Of a stretch of 64,000 bases of DNA, positions 1 through 10,142 are shown one piece after another (within the stretch, counting starts at the first letter, position 1; each line of letters starts with the position of its first letter). Both the position numbers and the translations under genes were made by a program. The DNA is taken from NCBI GenBank assembly GCA_949128115.1, contig OX421966.1:6944001-7008000 (forward strand), given 5' to 3'. The notes beneath the pieces were generated by a model, which did not search any database, was not told where the DNA came from, and was given only the letters and a program-made list of their open reading frames with translations. This DNA is from Anaspis maculata. Lineage: Eukaryota; Arthropoda; Insecta; Coleoptera; Scraptiidae.

Positions 1-633
1 TACTCATTAGACTGCACAGAGAACACGAAATGGGGAAACGCAAAGTTCAAGGTCCAACTTAATATTTAGATTAATAATATGGAAAACATCTGAAGTCTGC
101 CTCTGTTGTGGGTTGGCTACAAGTGAATTGGCAGTTTATAAAATAACGCAGTTAGTTTTCCATATGGCGGGTACATAGCACTTGTCATGGCATAATCCTG
201 TGTTTTCTAATGTACTCAACTGAAACAATTTTTTTTGTAGCCATCCACGAGGATGCTGGGAGGCTGCGGTTGGTGGCGTCTGAAATTCCTCTGTGCTATT
301 TTCACATGAAATCAATGGTACTCTCCCAACACCATGCTCGCCCCCATGTCCCCAGAAGATTTCGAAGTTTTATCCAAGTTATCTCAGAAAAATGCAAGAT
401 TTATCTGCATTTCTGCAGGAAAGTGCAGCCAAACGTGGATGCAGGAATGAAGAGAGATTTTTGGAGCCACTGTTACCTTTGAGGTGTCTGTGCGGTGCCC
501 GGAAATCGCAATTTAAAGTATGTTTGGGTCAGTATTTCATCAGGATCTTGTATCACATGCCGAAAGAATCTGCAGTCTTTTTGCACTCGCCTCTTGGGCA
601 GATTTTTTTCTCGGAAACTGATATCAAGCACTA
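1..633. other. Unassigned sequence
   Basis: No gene can be supported here. A pyrimidine tract ending in AG near 239 precedes short overlapping open frames to about 634, but none shows a recognisable domain, so they are treated as chance frames. Confidence 0.4.
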
Positions 634-859
634 ATGAAGGATTTCCTCTTGGGGTATATTTCCTCTTGGGGTCCATTCCTGCCTGACTTGTTAAGCAGCT
701 TGCTGCACAAAAATGTCAGTTACAATTCATTCAATAATTATTTCAAGTCAATAGGTCATGAGTCTTGAAAAAGATTTTAATTAAATCGAAACGTCGGCAA
801 ATACCTAGAATTTTTTATTGTTTGTGTCCAAAAATATACCCCAAGAGGAAATCCTTCAT
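634..859. mobile_element. TA-flanked MITE (Tc1/mariner-like)
   Basis: The two ends are perfect inverted repeats of about 28 bp beginning ATGAAGGATTTCC at 634 and ending GGAAATCCTTCAT at 859. A TA dinucleotide lies directly outside each end (632-633 and 860-861). Small size, long perfect TIRs and a TA duplication are typical of MITEs mobilised by Tc1/mariner-type transposases. No coding capacity is present. Family assignment rests only on the TA and TIRs. Confidence 0.7.
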
Positions 860-2770
860 TACTGAATTCAAATGGACAAGAATCAGAATCAAAATATAAG
901 CACTTTTTCAAAATTGATAGAAAAAATTTTTGAAATCCATTTTACTACTTGCGAAATTGGTTTCACTTCTACTGTTACTGAAATTTGACAAAGGCTAAAA
1001 ATGAGCTTCATGGCGAAATTGTTTGTTTTACGTAAGAACTCAATAATAAAATATTTCTATTTTTTTTCACAGGTACTTTGAAGAGAAGTCGTCTCCTTCT
1101 GTTGCAAAAGCTATCTCTGATGTGTCCATTAGAACGACTGCATTGATCTGGAAATATGTGGAGGAAAATGGGGCCACTACTTATCCACAGCTAGGGCGCT
1201 AAATGAAGATTGTCTTTGTTAAATACCTTAGGATCGAGGACCGTACCTACAGATACATCTAGTGGCAAATCAATCGCAGCTGTTACAAGTTCAACGAATG
1301 AAATTTTGATTGAGCTCACCCTCGAGCTCAGCAAACCAATTTTTTTATGAAATTATGAGAAGAAAGAACACACCAGCTTGTTCTAGCGATCTTGTCATCA
1401 ATCATCATTCATAAAAACGGATGTTATACCAGGCCGACGATATACCAGACCTGCAACAGCAATCTGAATACCCTGGCATCATACATACCAAGCAGAGCAC
1501 ACCTATAATAATAACGTCACTACTATTTTCGATTCCCAGTTCTGATGCACATCCTTTTGTAACATGAAAAAGGAATGGACCAGATGACCAATTTGAAGTG
1601 TCCGATGATCACGTTGCTATAAAATAGTTATTGTTTTGGTCCAGCATCCTGCAATTTTTTGAAGTGATTCCGTACCAGAACGTATACCTATGTGACGTTA
1701 GAGCAGAACTAGAAAAAAATGCAAGATTCTACTTCTACATGAGAGCAAAAGAAGATTTCTCTTGGTTTATCTGCAAAAACCGTGAAACAAATTGTATAAT
1801 AGAAGATGCATCATTGCTATGTTTGGTATTCTTTGGTAGTGCAGAAGGCGGAATGATAATCACACAAGCAAGATAAGAAAAATGGTCGTAAGACAGAAGG
1901 GAAGTTCAACATTCTGTTGATACATAATTTATTTATTTGATTGTTTCGTTAATGGACAATTTGTTATAATTCAATCAGGTACTGTGGTAATAAAAATATA
2001 GAATGAAAATGCAATGATTTTGAATTTTTCGGGACTGATTTAGGTTGATAGCAAGTTAATAGCTTAAATAGTCTCCTTGGGTAAAATAATGACGATTTGA
2101 AATTTCGCGGGGTTTCAGGGCGCAGGGCTGCAACCTCGAAAAGAAAAAAACTTGCAAACAAAAAATAGAACTCTCGCGATGACGTCATTGTGAGCATTCA
2201 AGGTCATTGTAGAAGCGACCGCGTTTTTGGCGCGAAAAAAAAAATTCAAACTCTGATCTTCATTTAAAGGATGGGGAAATTTTTTAAAATTTTTTTTTTG
2301 GGCGGAAATTATTGTGGATGACGTTTTTAATGATTTTATGAGGTAATCGTCTCAAAATAAAATTCATGCAAGGACCCTATTGACAGTGTTTTTGAGACAG
2401 AGTAAGTATGAAGTGTTTAGAAAATAGATTGACATCCACCAGTTGACAAAACCCTACCTGGGAAGGTAGGTCGAATCCACACCGCCTTTTGTGAAAGTAG
2501 ATTATTGTAAGGGCGAATAAAGGCTCCCAATGGCCTTTTAAAACAACCCATTGGGTGGTGTCAGATTTATACGGCCCGTTGAGCCTTTCCATCTAATCAA
2601 CAACTAAAAACTGTCGCGTAAGCTTTGCTCAGATAGCCTGCGACACTTGACTGATGCCACCGAAGTATGCTCCAGCACTGCCAATCCTGACTACAAGGGC
2701 TGGACAATATGAATTAAACTGAAAGAATAATAGCTAAGTCCAAAAAGTGTTGTCGATTGGTTCTGAAGGA
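860..2770. other. Unassigned, AT-rich; one weak candidate exon
   Basis: AT-rich sequence with no convincing gene. One stretch deserves note: a polypyrimidine tract and AG at 1071-1072 are followed by a 43-codon open frame ending in TAA at 1200-1202 (begins YFEEKSSPSVAKAIS). It vaguely resembles the N-terminal helix-turn-helix region of some arthropod transposases, but it is too short to assign. Confidence 0.35.
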
Positions 2771-3642
2771 AACATTTTGAAACAAAAGACATTAGCAAAG
2801 GATATACAGGAGGTCCAAAGGTTATTCAACTGTATATGAGCCCCATATTGACGTGCCTTATCCAAAATAGTACAGAAGAAATAATCAAAATGTGAAAATC
2901 CACCCTGTATAACAAAAAGTAACAATACAAAATGGAAGTAGTAGATCATACCTGGTGCCAAAAATACAGCTTTTACATTTCTGAAAAAAAGAACAAAATT
3001 ATTTGATTTATTTGAAAGTTATTAGTCTTCAAACTTGACTTCACGAATTTCAGCCAGTCAAATAGGGAAAAGTAGAGAGAAATAACGGTCGGAGTTTCAG
3101 AAATTTGACAGGAATGTTCGCTAAAGTATACTTATAAACATACTAAAAGTCCCCGCCTCTACTTATTGCGCTTGAGCCGCCATCTTGGAAAAATGGTCCT
3201 TCGATCAAGTTTATTACCATTTTTCCAAGATGGCGGCTCGAGCACAACAGGTAGAGGCGGGGACTCTTAGTATGTTTATTAGTATACCTTAGCGAACATC
3301 TCTGTCAAATTGCTGAAACTCCGACAGTTACTTCTCTCTACTTTTCCCCATTTGACTGGCTGAAATTTGTAAAGTCAAGTTTGAGGACTAATAACTTTCA
3401 AATAAATCGATCAATTTTGTTCTTTTTCCCAGAAATGTAAAGGCTGTATTTTTGGCACCAGGTATGATCTACTACTTCCATTTTGTATCGTTACTTTTTG
3501 TTATACAGGGTGGATTTTAACATTTTGATTGATTCTTTTGTACTATTTTGGACAAGGCACATCAATATGGGGCTTATATACAGTTGAATAACCTTTGGAC
3601 CTCCTGTATATCCTTTGCTGATGTCTTTTGTTTTGAAATGTT
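2771..3642. repeat. Foldback element, ~426-bp arms
   Basis: The left arm (2771-3196) and right arm (3217-3642) are imperfect inverted copies of each other, separated by a 20-nt loop at 3197-3216. The arms read as a near-palindrome along their whole length and carry CCAAGATGGCGGC at their inner ends. There is no transposase; ORFs inside are palindrome artefacts. This is a non-autonomous foldback or hairpin element. No target duplication was identified at its edges. Confidence 0.8.
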
Positions 3643-4118
3643 AAACCAAATTTTTGCTTAATTAAAAAAAAAACATATTTTCGCAATTTTTTTTCCTATC
3701 TCAACTGTCACGTTTCGCTTTGATGTAGACTGCCAACATCTCCACAAATTTTGAAGACAGTATCTCCAGCCATAGGCAAAAAATCGCTTTTTTATTTTTT
3801 TTTTTTGTTGATCCAATCTAATTGATTTCAACAGATACGAGAAAAAGTCGGTATGAAACAATTTTTGTAGACAATTTCATGGCCTTGATTTTTTAATTAA
3901 CTTAATTGAATATCTCTGATCATTAGCGGAATATGAGCAGAAAACTGGATCGAAGGACCATTTTTCCAAGATGGCGGCTCGAGCTCAATAGGTAGAGTTG
4001 GGGACTTTTAGTATGTTCAACAGTACACCTTATTGGACATTACTGTCAAATTTCCAAAACTCCAACAGTTTTTTCCCTCAAACGGAAAAATTTGTTCTAA
4101 TTTGACTGGCCTAGTATC
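3643..4118. repeat. Partial third copy of the foldback arm
   Basis: Bases about 3955-4095 repeat the inner half of the preceding foldback arm (the CCAAGATGGCGGCTCGAG segment, then the GTATGTT and TGTCAAATT blocks) in the orientation of the right arm. The remainder is AT-rich with no gene. It suggests a second, truncated insertion of the same family or a local duplication. Confidence 0.6.
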
Positions 4119-4493
4119 CAGTGATGTGAGTCGGATATTTACCGGGTAGGTAGGTAAATATAAATCGGGTATTTACCCGGAATTTCCCCGAGCGATATTC
4201 ACCCACCCTACCCAGTTTGACAGTAAAGTTGACACTGTTGACAGCTCGGTTGACAGTGTTGACGGTTAAAGGTTGAATTATTACTTTCTCCAAGTTCCAA
4301 GGCTTTATAAACATAACCTCCAAAGAACTTATTATTATTTTGCTGCTGTGAGCAAAAAATTATAATTGTTTGTTGTTGTTTCTCCAATTGTTAATAACAA
4401 TTAATGAAAATAGATACCCTATTAGAGACCCGATTTTGGGTAAATACCGGGTATTTACCCTTAAATATAAAAACCCGGGTATTTTACATCACC
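4119..4493. mobile_element. hAT-type MITE, older copy
   Basis: Begins CAGTGATGTGAG and contains the pyrimidine/purine-mirrored blocks of ACCGGGTA and TACCCGGT found in the element at 5624-5990, but in inverted orientation. The right end reads ACATCACCT instead of ACATCACTG, and I see no clean 8-bp duplication, so this copy looks older or damaged. Confidence 0.65.
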
Positions 4494-4603
4494 TCGTACA
4501 TCACTGTATGTACCTAATTGAAACGACTGTATTTATACTTTTTGGATTGAAATTTTAGTACATTGGTGCGTTTAAAGGGTCTTCCACTTACTAAAGTAGG
4601 TAC

Positions 4604-5060
4604 AATCCACGTTTCCCAAAAGGCTTCTGCGCATACCTGTGAAAGTAGGACGTTGCCATATCTATATCACGACAACAAGTTGACAACACTGTAATACGGT
4701 GTGCGTGTGTAATGTCACGCAAATTTCAGCTGACAGCGCTTGACGTCGATTTGACGTTTCGACAGATATAACCAAATAACGCTCTTGTTTCGTTGATCGC
4801 CTTGCAGCTCGTTGTGTTTCGTATCACCTGAATCTTTTCTGCGTTTTTCTGCCATATGGCACGTAATATTTCATTCCTGAACAATATTAAATGTTGAATG
4901 GCTGGGAGGTTATGTTTGTTGTTTGTTTACATTTCGATTATTGATTGACAGTTGCCATTGACAGTGACACTTCGTGCGTCAAAATTGAAATTACCGCGCT
5001 CTGCAGGTATGCGTTCTCATGTGTGCGCTGAAGTGATGTACGTGATGGTAAACGTGGATT
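4604..5060. mobile_element. TIR element (AATCCACGTTT family), copy 1
   Basis: The ends are inverted repeats: AATCCACGTTTCCC at 4604 and GGTAAACGTGGATT ending at 5060. The whole 457 bp recurs in inverted orientation at 61760-62212 with only scattered differences, which fixes the element boundaries. No coding capacity was seen. Superfamily undetermined; the flanking duplication is not clear. Confidence 0.75.
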
Positions 5061-5615
5061 TTACAACCTATATTAGACTTCGTTTCAGCATTGTTTCTAG
5101 CAACGAGGCCCTACGTACTCGTATTACTCGTCGTATTACGTACTATTTCTACAAAGTAATATATTTGTGCGACAATCTGCTAAATTCAACTCGTGCTTTG
5201 TGTTTTATTCGAGTTAAATGTTTCAAATTCCTCAAACAAACTATCAATCGCTCGAAAAGTAGACCCGATATTATCTTGGACAAAATTCCTCGACTATGTC
5301 TCGGGAGATAATATCGGGTCTACTTTTCCCTCGTGATTGACAGTTGTTTTCGTGTTAAAACGATTTAATTGAAAAAACACTAAGCACTTGTAATATTACG
5401 ATTGATTAATGAATTTAATGAGAAATAGATACAATGAGCCAAACAAATTTCTATTTATTTGCTAGTTGAAGTGTTGAAAATGGTTGTGATTGTGGATAAA
5501 ATAGTATACATACTCTCGGCGGTAATTGCTTCATTCCTGCTTCGAGCATAGCTGCAAGCTATATGCTCGCAGCTATCTTGCTCTTAGCAGTAATGGAGCA
5601 TTTCCCGCCTCGGTA
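5061..5615. other. Unassigned, contains a 22-bp hairpin
   Basis: No gene recognised. A perfect stem of about 22 bp (5255-5276 with 5306-5327, around the core AGACCCGATATTATCT) surrounds a 29-nt spacer, and weaker pairing continues outside it. It could be a small MITE end pair or a transcribed hairpin; nothing else is visible. Confidence 0.5.
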
Positions 5616-5623
5616 GATATGTC

Positions 5624-5990
5624 CAGTGATGTAAAATACCCGGGTTTTTATATTTAAGAGTAAATACCCGGTATTTACTCAAAATCGGGTCTCTAATAGG
5701 GTATCTATTTTCATTGATAATAAAAATAATAACAACAATAACAATAATGATTTTTGCTCACATCAGCAAAATAATAATAAGTGCTTTGGAGGGTATGTGT
5801 ATGGAGCCTTGGAACTTGGAAAACAAAATCATTTGGCCTTTAACCGTCAACAGTGTCAATCAAGCTGTCAACAGTGTCAACTTTTCTGTCAAACTGGGTA
5901 GGGTGGGTAAATATCGCTCAGGAAAATACTGGGTAGATACCCGAATTATATTTACCTACCTACCCGGTAAATACCCGACTCACATCACTG
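5624..5990. mobile_element. hAT-type MITE with perfect 8-bp TSD
   Basis: Starts CAGTGATGT and ends ACATCACTG. The octamer GATATGTC lies immediately outside both ends (5616-5623 and 5991-5998). An 8-bp duplication plus CAGTG-type termini is diagnostic of hAT-mobilised DNA. The 367-bp interior is noncoding and shared, inverted, with 4119-4493. Confidence 0.88.
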
Positions 5991-5998
5991 GATATGTC

Positions 5999-6398
5999 AT
6001 ATACTATTACATCTTTGTCCTGTTTCACGTTCATGTACTGATTTGTCCTGATTTCAAGCGAAAATACTGATTTGTTCTGATTTCAAGCAAAAGCGTTTTT
6101 TTTTTATTTTAAATTTGCCGCGAAATATCGAGCGATTCTTTACCTCATCCCTCTCCCACATCATCACTCTACCACTTCCTTTTCCACATAGGTACTTCCG
6201 AGGGTACTTCCGTCGTTCCTGTGCCTATCACACTTGACACTTGACTTTGACACTATCCTCGTAGGTCTAGGTCCTGCAACCTACCAAAGAAATTAAAGGT
6301 TTAATTTTGTGTTTTTTCTATTATTGAATTTTCTTTCTCATGATCACATTTGAATTTCTTGTGCTATTAATGGGTTGCCAGAAGGTCTATTTTGAAGA
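5999..6398. other. Unassigned spacer
   Basis: AT-rich sequence between the hAT MITE and the solo LTR. I see no gene, repeat or RNA gene here. Confidence 0.4.
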
Positions 6399-6402
6399 GT
6401 AC

Positions 6403-6930
6403 TGTTACGAGCGGCTATTCCGTGTATACTGGTAAACACGGGATCTTTCTGGATTCTTCCATCCATTAGATCGCAGTGTAGAGGTGCGGAGCGATCTGGT
6501 GCATTCCAGAAGTATACGCGTAGGCTTGGCATTGGGAGAGACTTTAACGTTCGATCAAGACACATCTGTCCATTTTGGCGGAGGTGCAGATTCCAGAACA
6601 CCCGGAAAGCATGCGAAAGGTGTGTGTGATTATTTAGGAGTGGTCCATAAGCCGCACATGGCGAACCACTATTGGAATTGCTGGATGATGATAGAAAGTT
6701 CGGGAACGCTATTCGGAGGCCTATATAAGGCATCAATCGTTGCCCCAAAGAGCAGTATTGAATTGGAATGCGAAGTAAAAGCGAGCGAATCAAGGGCGAG
6801 TTATAATCACAGCGATAAATCCAAGTAGATAATTGTTGGTGGTATTTATTGTAGTACGCAGTGATAAACGGTGTGTGTTTTAAACCGATCGTCTCAATTA
6901 TATTTGAACCCGTACGCGAAATACGTAACA
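6403..6930 (+). mobile_element. Solo LTR with 4-bp TSD
   Basis: A 528-bp block begins TGTTACGAGCGG and ends ATACGTAACA, i.e. TG...CA with matching inverted tips TGTTACG/CGTAACA. GTAC is duplicated on each side (6399-6402 and 6931-6934). TATATAAG at about 6722, followed about 30 bp later by pyrimidine-rich initiator-like sequence, sets the + orientation. No internal gag/pol is adjacent, so this is a solo LTR left by LTR-LTR recombination of a gypsy-type element. The 223-codon antisense frame across it is not credible as a gene. Confidence 0.82.
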
Positions 6931-6934
6931 GTAC

Positions 6935-7604
6935 GTTAGAGAACTCTTTTTCGACGGCGATTTTTTCACTTTTTTGCCTTCCAGCCGCAGCCCAGAGTAA
7001 AGTTCTCTTTCTCATTTCTCAGCAATTGTATTTTTCATTTTGATACAATTTCTGGGAGAATGAGGCATTTTGCCCCGCCCCCCTAGACACCACGTTCCCT
7101 CTCGCGAGTTTTGTTTTCTGTTTTTCTTTAATGTCCCGATTTTCATTCATTTGAAGTTGGTCACCTCTTATGCCAAGGTGACGGTTATGTTTCCGCGACC
7201 CATAGGACAGACCTTGGACAAATCAGACAAATGCGTAACTGACAGTTACAACCCGACTGACATGATACGCTCAATTAGTGTGACGTCAAAACGTGGGTTT
7301 TGTATGAAAACAACGAACAGGTAAATTGGCAACACCTCTTGTCAAAGTGGCAGCCAATGGAATATTTGCGGATCAATAGATACAACGACCTTCCTGTAGG
7401 GTGTTTCGTAACCAAAAAGGCTTTCGAGGGTGGGATAATGCTGGTTAAATACATGTTACCTACATTTTATTTGACAGCTGCAGTGGAGGATGTGGGAAGG
7501 GGAGGAGGTGGAAATCAGGAGTGACAGTGAGTGCTGCCAACCTAGCAGAGATTGTTTCCATACAAAACTCAACTTTTGACGTCATCACTAATTGAGCGTA
7601 TTGT
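6935..7604. other. Unassigned spacer
   Basis: No convincing coding region. Short open frames around 7070-7524 lack recognisable domains or splice context. Confidence 0.35.
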
Positions 7605-7612
7605 GTCAAGAC

Positions 7613-8138
7613 CAGAGATGTGGGTTAAAAAAAACGTGTTCGTTTTTTTTGTTTCTTATTACGTTTTTTTTGTATTAAAACAAAGCCCTTCGTTTTTTTT
7701 TGTTTCAATTGTTTTTTTTTCCTTTTGTTTTGTGTAATGTCCAACAATTTCCAGCTTCCTCCTCTAACAACAACATTTCCATGCCACGATTGCAACGCTC
7801 GAAGCTTAAGGTATGTAAGTTATGTTACAAACAGCACAAACAAAAACAGCCGAGCTGTCAATTATGCCATGCATATGTCAGTTATGTCATGTGAGTGATA
7901 TGTCATTCGCGGTTCAAGTATGGTTCAAGTGCAAAGTTGCGATTTATTACTATCTGTTTAATGCTAGGTATGTTATAAATACATGAAATAATATCAGAAA
8001 AATAGGTCAATACGATTTGGGTACGTAGATCACCATTTAATGAGAAAAAACAAAAAAAAACATCAAAAACAAAAAAAAACGGTTTTTATTTCTTTAAATA
8101 AAACGCCAATTAAAAAAAACCGTTTTTCAACATCTCTG
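7613..8138. mobile_element. hAT-type MITE, second family, perfect 8-bp TSD
   Basis: The element runs from CAGAGATGT to ACATCTCTG and is flanked by GTCAAGAC on both sides (7605-7612 and 8139-8146). The subterminal regions are poly-T and poly-A rich, giving a long T/A-mirrored hairpin. A central segment near 7780-7890 contains a short Cys-rich frame (CKLCYKQ...CQLCHAY) that could be a remnant of a zinc finger, but no transposase is present. Confidence 0.85.
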
Positions 8139-8146
8139 GTCAAGAC

Positions 8147-8528
8147 AAAGAATCATTCACGGTCGGTAAAAGAGGCATTTTTTATTATACCCAAGAGATA
8201 GTGAACATTCGAAGCAATAGATGGCGCTAGCGTCGACACGGACTGTCTCGTTCCCATGGTTCCATGTTCTCTTCGCTAACGCTAATCTGTGTCTTATCAT
8301 AGAGGTCTAATCACGGATGGTCTAATACATGTCCGAGTGTAGAGAGCGTGAGCTCCGAGGTGAGCTCTGTTGTATGATTTATTGATTCCGTTCCCTCTTT
8401 TGATCTGCCTAGTGCCATTTTCTCTGCTGCACTCAATCTTATGTGCTTCAACAAGGAAGGCGTAGAGGGTATTCGTTCCTCGTTTTGCTGAAATCTCACC
8501 TTTATTTTAACCTCTTCATCATCACAAA
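8147..8528 (+). other. Probable 5' region and UTR of the zinc-finger gene
   Basis: This interval ends in a strong splice donor (CACAAAAT followed by GTAAGT at 8531) whose exon supplies the first two bases of the downstream start codon, so at least its 3' part is transcribed 5' UTR. I cannot place the transcription start; no clear TATA box is seen close to the donor. No other gene is evident. Confidence 0.45.
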
Positions 8529-10142
8529 ATGTAAGTTGCTGTAAATGGCTTGATTAGTTCCTATCAAACTCCTACTCAACGACTTCTACTTCTGTTCTGT
8601 TTTAGGTTAAAATTACCCGAAATTGTTGACACGTACAACTGTGCGCAATGTTCGCATCGGACTGAATCCGCCTTTCAACTTACCCACCACGTCCGGAGGA
8701 ATCACAAAAATAATAATGGAGCCGAACTGTACCATGCCATCCTCAAACCAGAACAGTTGCCTTGCATCCGCTGCGAGTACAGAAGCTACAATCAGTTGGA
8801 ATTGTACGAACATTGCAAACAATTGCATAATCTGGGGATGACAGGGAAGAATGAAAGTGGAACGTTACGCGAAGAAATTGTAAGATATCTGTGTGGCTAC
8901 TGCAGATGCGGGCTGGATTCGAGTTTGTCTCTTGTGAAACATTACGATTCATGTCGAACTAAGCCGGCGGGGAGACCACAACAAACCACAGAAGAGGCCG
9001 AAGACGTTAACTCACCAGATTTGGTCAAGTCTGATGTAAGAAGAACCGTCAGAAATATTGGAGTGATAGAATCAGACATGTCGACGCGTGATGCAAGTGA
9101 ACAAATCTACGAGTATAATTGCAACCATTGTTCGTACCGAGCTAAACGGGAGTTACATTTGAAAGAGCACGTGATCAATAAACATGTTGCGAATGAAGAA
9201 ATTAACTGGTTTCAGTGTAAGTGTTGTTCGTACAGAGCTAAAATGGAGCGACACTTGAAAGCACATGTTATAGATAAACATGCAACGGATGAAGAAATCA
9301 ACTGGTTCCAGTGCAACCATTGTTCGTACCGAAGTAAACGAAAATCGCAATTGAAAAGGCACATGTTGAAACATGCTACGAATGGAGAAAACTGGTTCCA
9401 GTGCAACCATTGTCCGTATCGAGCTAAACTAAAGCGATATTTGAAAGAGCACATGATAAATAAACATGCTACGAACGAAGAAATTACCTGGTTCCAGTGT
9501 AACCATTGTTCGTACCGAGCTAAACAAAAGAAGCAATTGAAAAAGCACATGTTCAAACATCCTGCAAATGAAGGAATCAATTGGTTCCAGTGCAGCTATT
9601 GTTCGTACCGATCCGAACAAAACTACTATTTGCAAAGACACCTGATGACACACGATGCGAGTAAGGAAATCAATTGGCCGCAGTGCAGTCATTGTTCGTA
9701 CCGGACCAAATACAACTCAGCTTTGAAGAAACACTTATTGAAACATGTTACGGATGAGGAAATCACATGGTTCCAGTGCCACCATTGCTCGTACCGAGCT
9801 AAATCCAGGTCAAATTTGTGTAGGCACATGTTAACACATGCTGCGAATGAAGACATCAACTGGTTCCAGTGCAACCACTGTTCGTTCCGAGCTAAAGAAA
9901 GCGGAAATTTAAAACAACACTTGCTTAAACATACTGCGGATGAAGAAATCAACTGGTTCCAGTGCAACCACTGTTCGTTCCGAGCTAAACGAAATTCATC
10001 TTTGAAAAGACACCTGTTAAAACACACTGCGAATGAAGAAATCGATTGGTTTCAGTGCAGTAATTGTCCGTTCCAAGCCAAACAAAAGTCAGATTTGAAA
10101 AAGCACATGTTGAAACATGCTGGGAATAAAAAAATCAACTGA
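8529..10142 (+). CDS. Poly-C2H2 zinc-finger protein, 14 fingers
   Basis: Two-exon model: 8529-8530 joined to 8606-10142, giving 512 aa. The intron (8531-8605, 75 nt) begins GTAAGT and ends TTTTAG; splicing joins AT to G and creates the ATG, after which the frame is open to TGA at 10140. The contiguous frame upstream of 8606 is intronic. Fingers: three divergent N-terminal ones (the third ends H-C rather than H-H), a linker rich in acidic residues, then eleven tandem fingers of the type FQCNHCSYRAK...LK.H...KH, spaced by a repeated linker resembling ATNEEINW instead of the usual TGEKP. Such proteins normally bind DNA in the nucleus; the target is unknown. The near-identical fingers indicate recent internal duplication. 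No KRAB, BTB or ZAD domain is seen. Confidence 0.85.
8531..8605 (+). other. 75-nt intron splitting the start codon
   Basis: Donor AAAAT|GTAAGT and acceptor TGTTTTAG|GTTAAA. The first two start-codon bases lie in the upstream exon and the third in the downstream exon. The spliced frame agrees with the finger array, which is the reason for choosing this start. Confidence 0.75.

Noticed and set aside
2455..2490. tRNA B-box-like GGTAGGTCGAATCC
   Set aside because: No matching A box or cloverleaf could be drawn around it.
6344..7015. 223-codon minus-strand ORF
   Set aside because: It covers a well-defined solo LTR (TG...CA, GTAC duplication) antisense to its TATA box and has no recognisable domain.
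9153..10027. Antisense ORFs across the zinc-finger array
   Set aside because: They repeat in step with the fingers (ALEPV/LHWNQ patterns) and are shadows of the coding strand.
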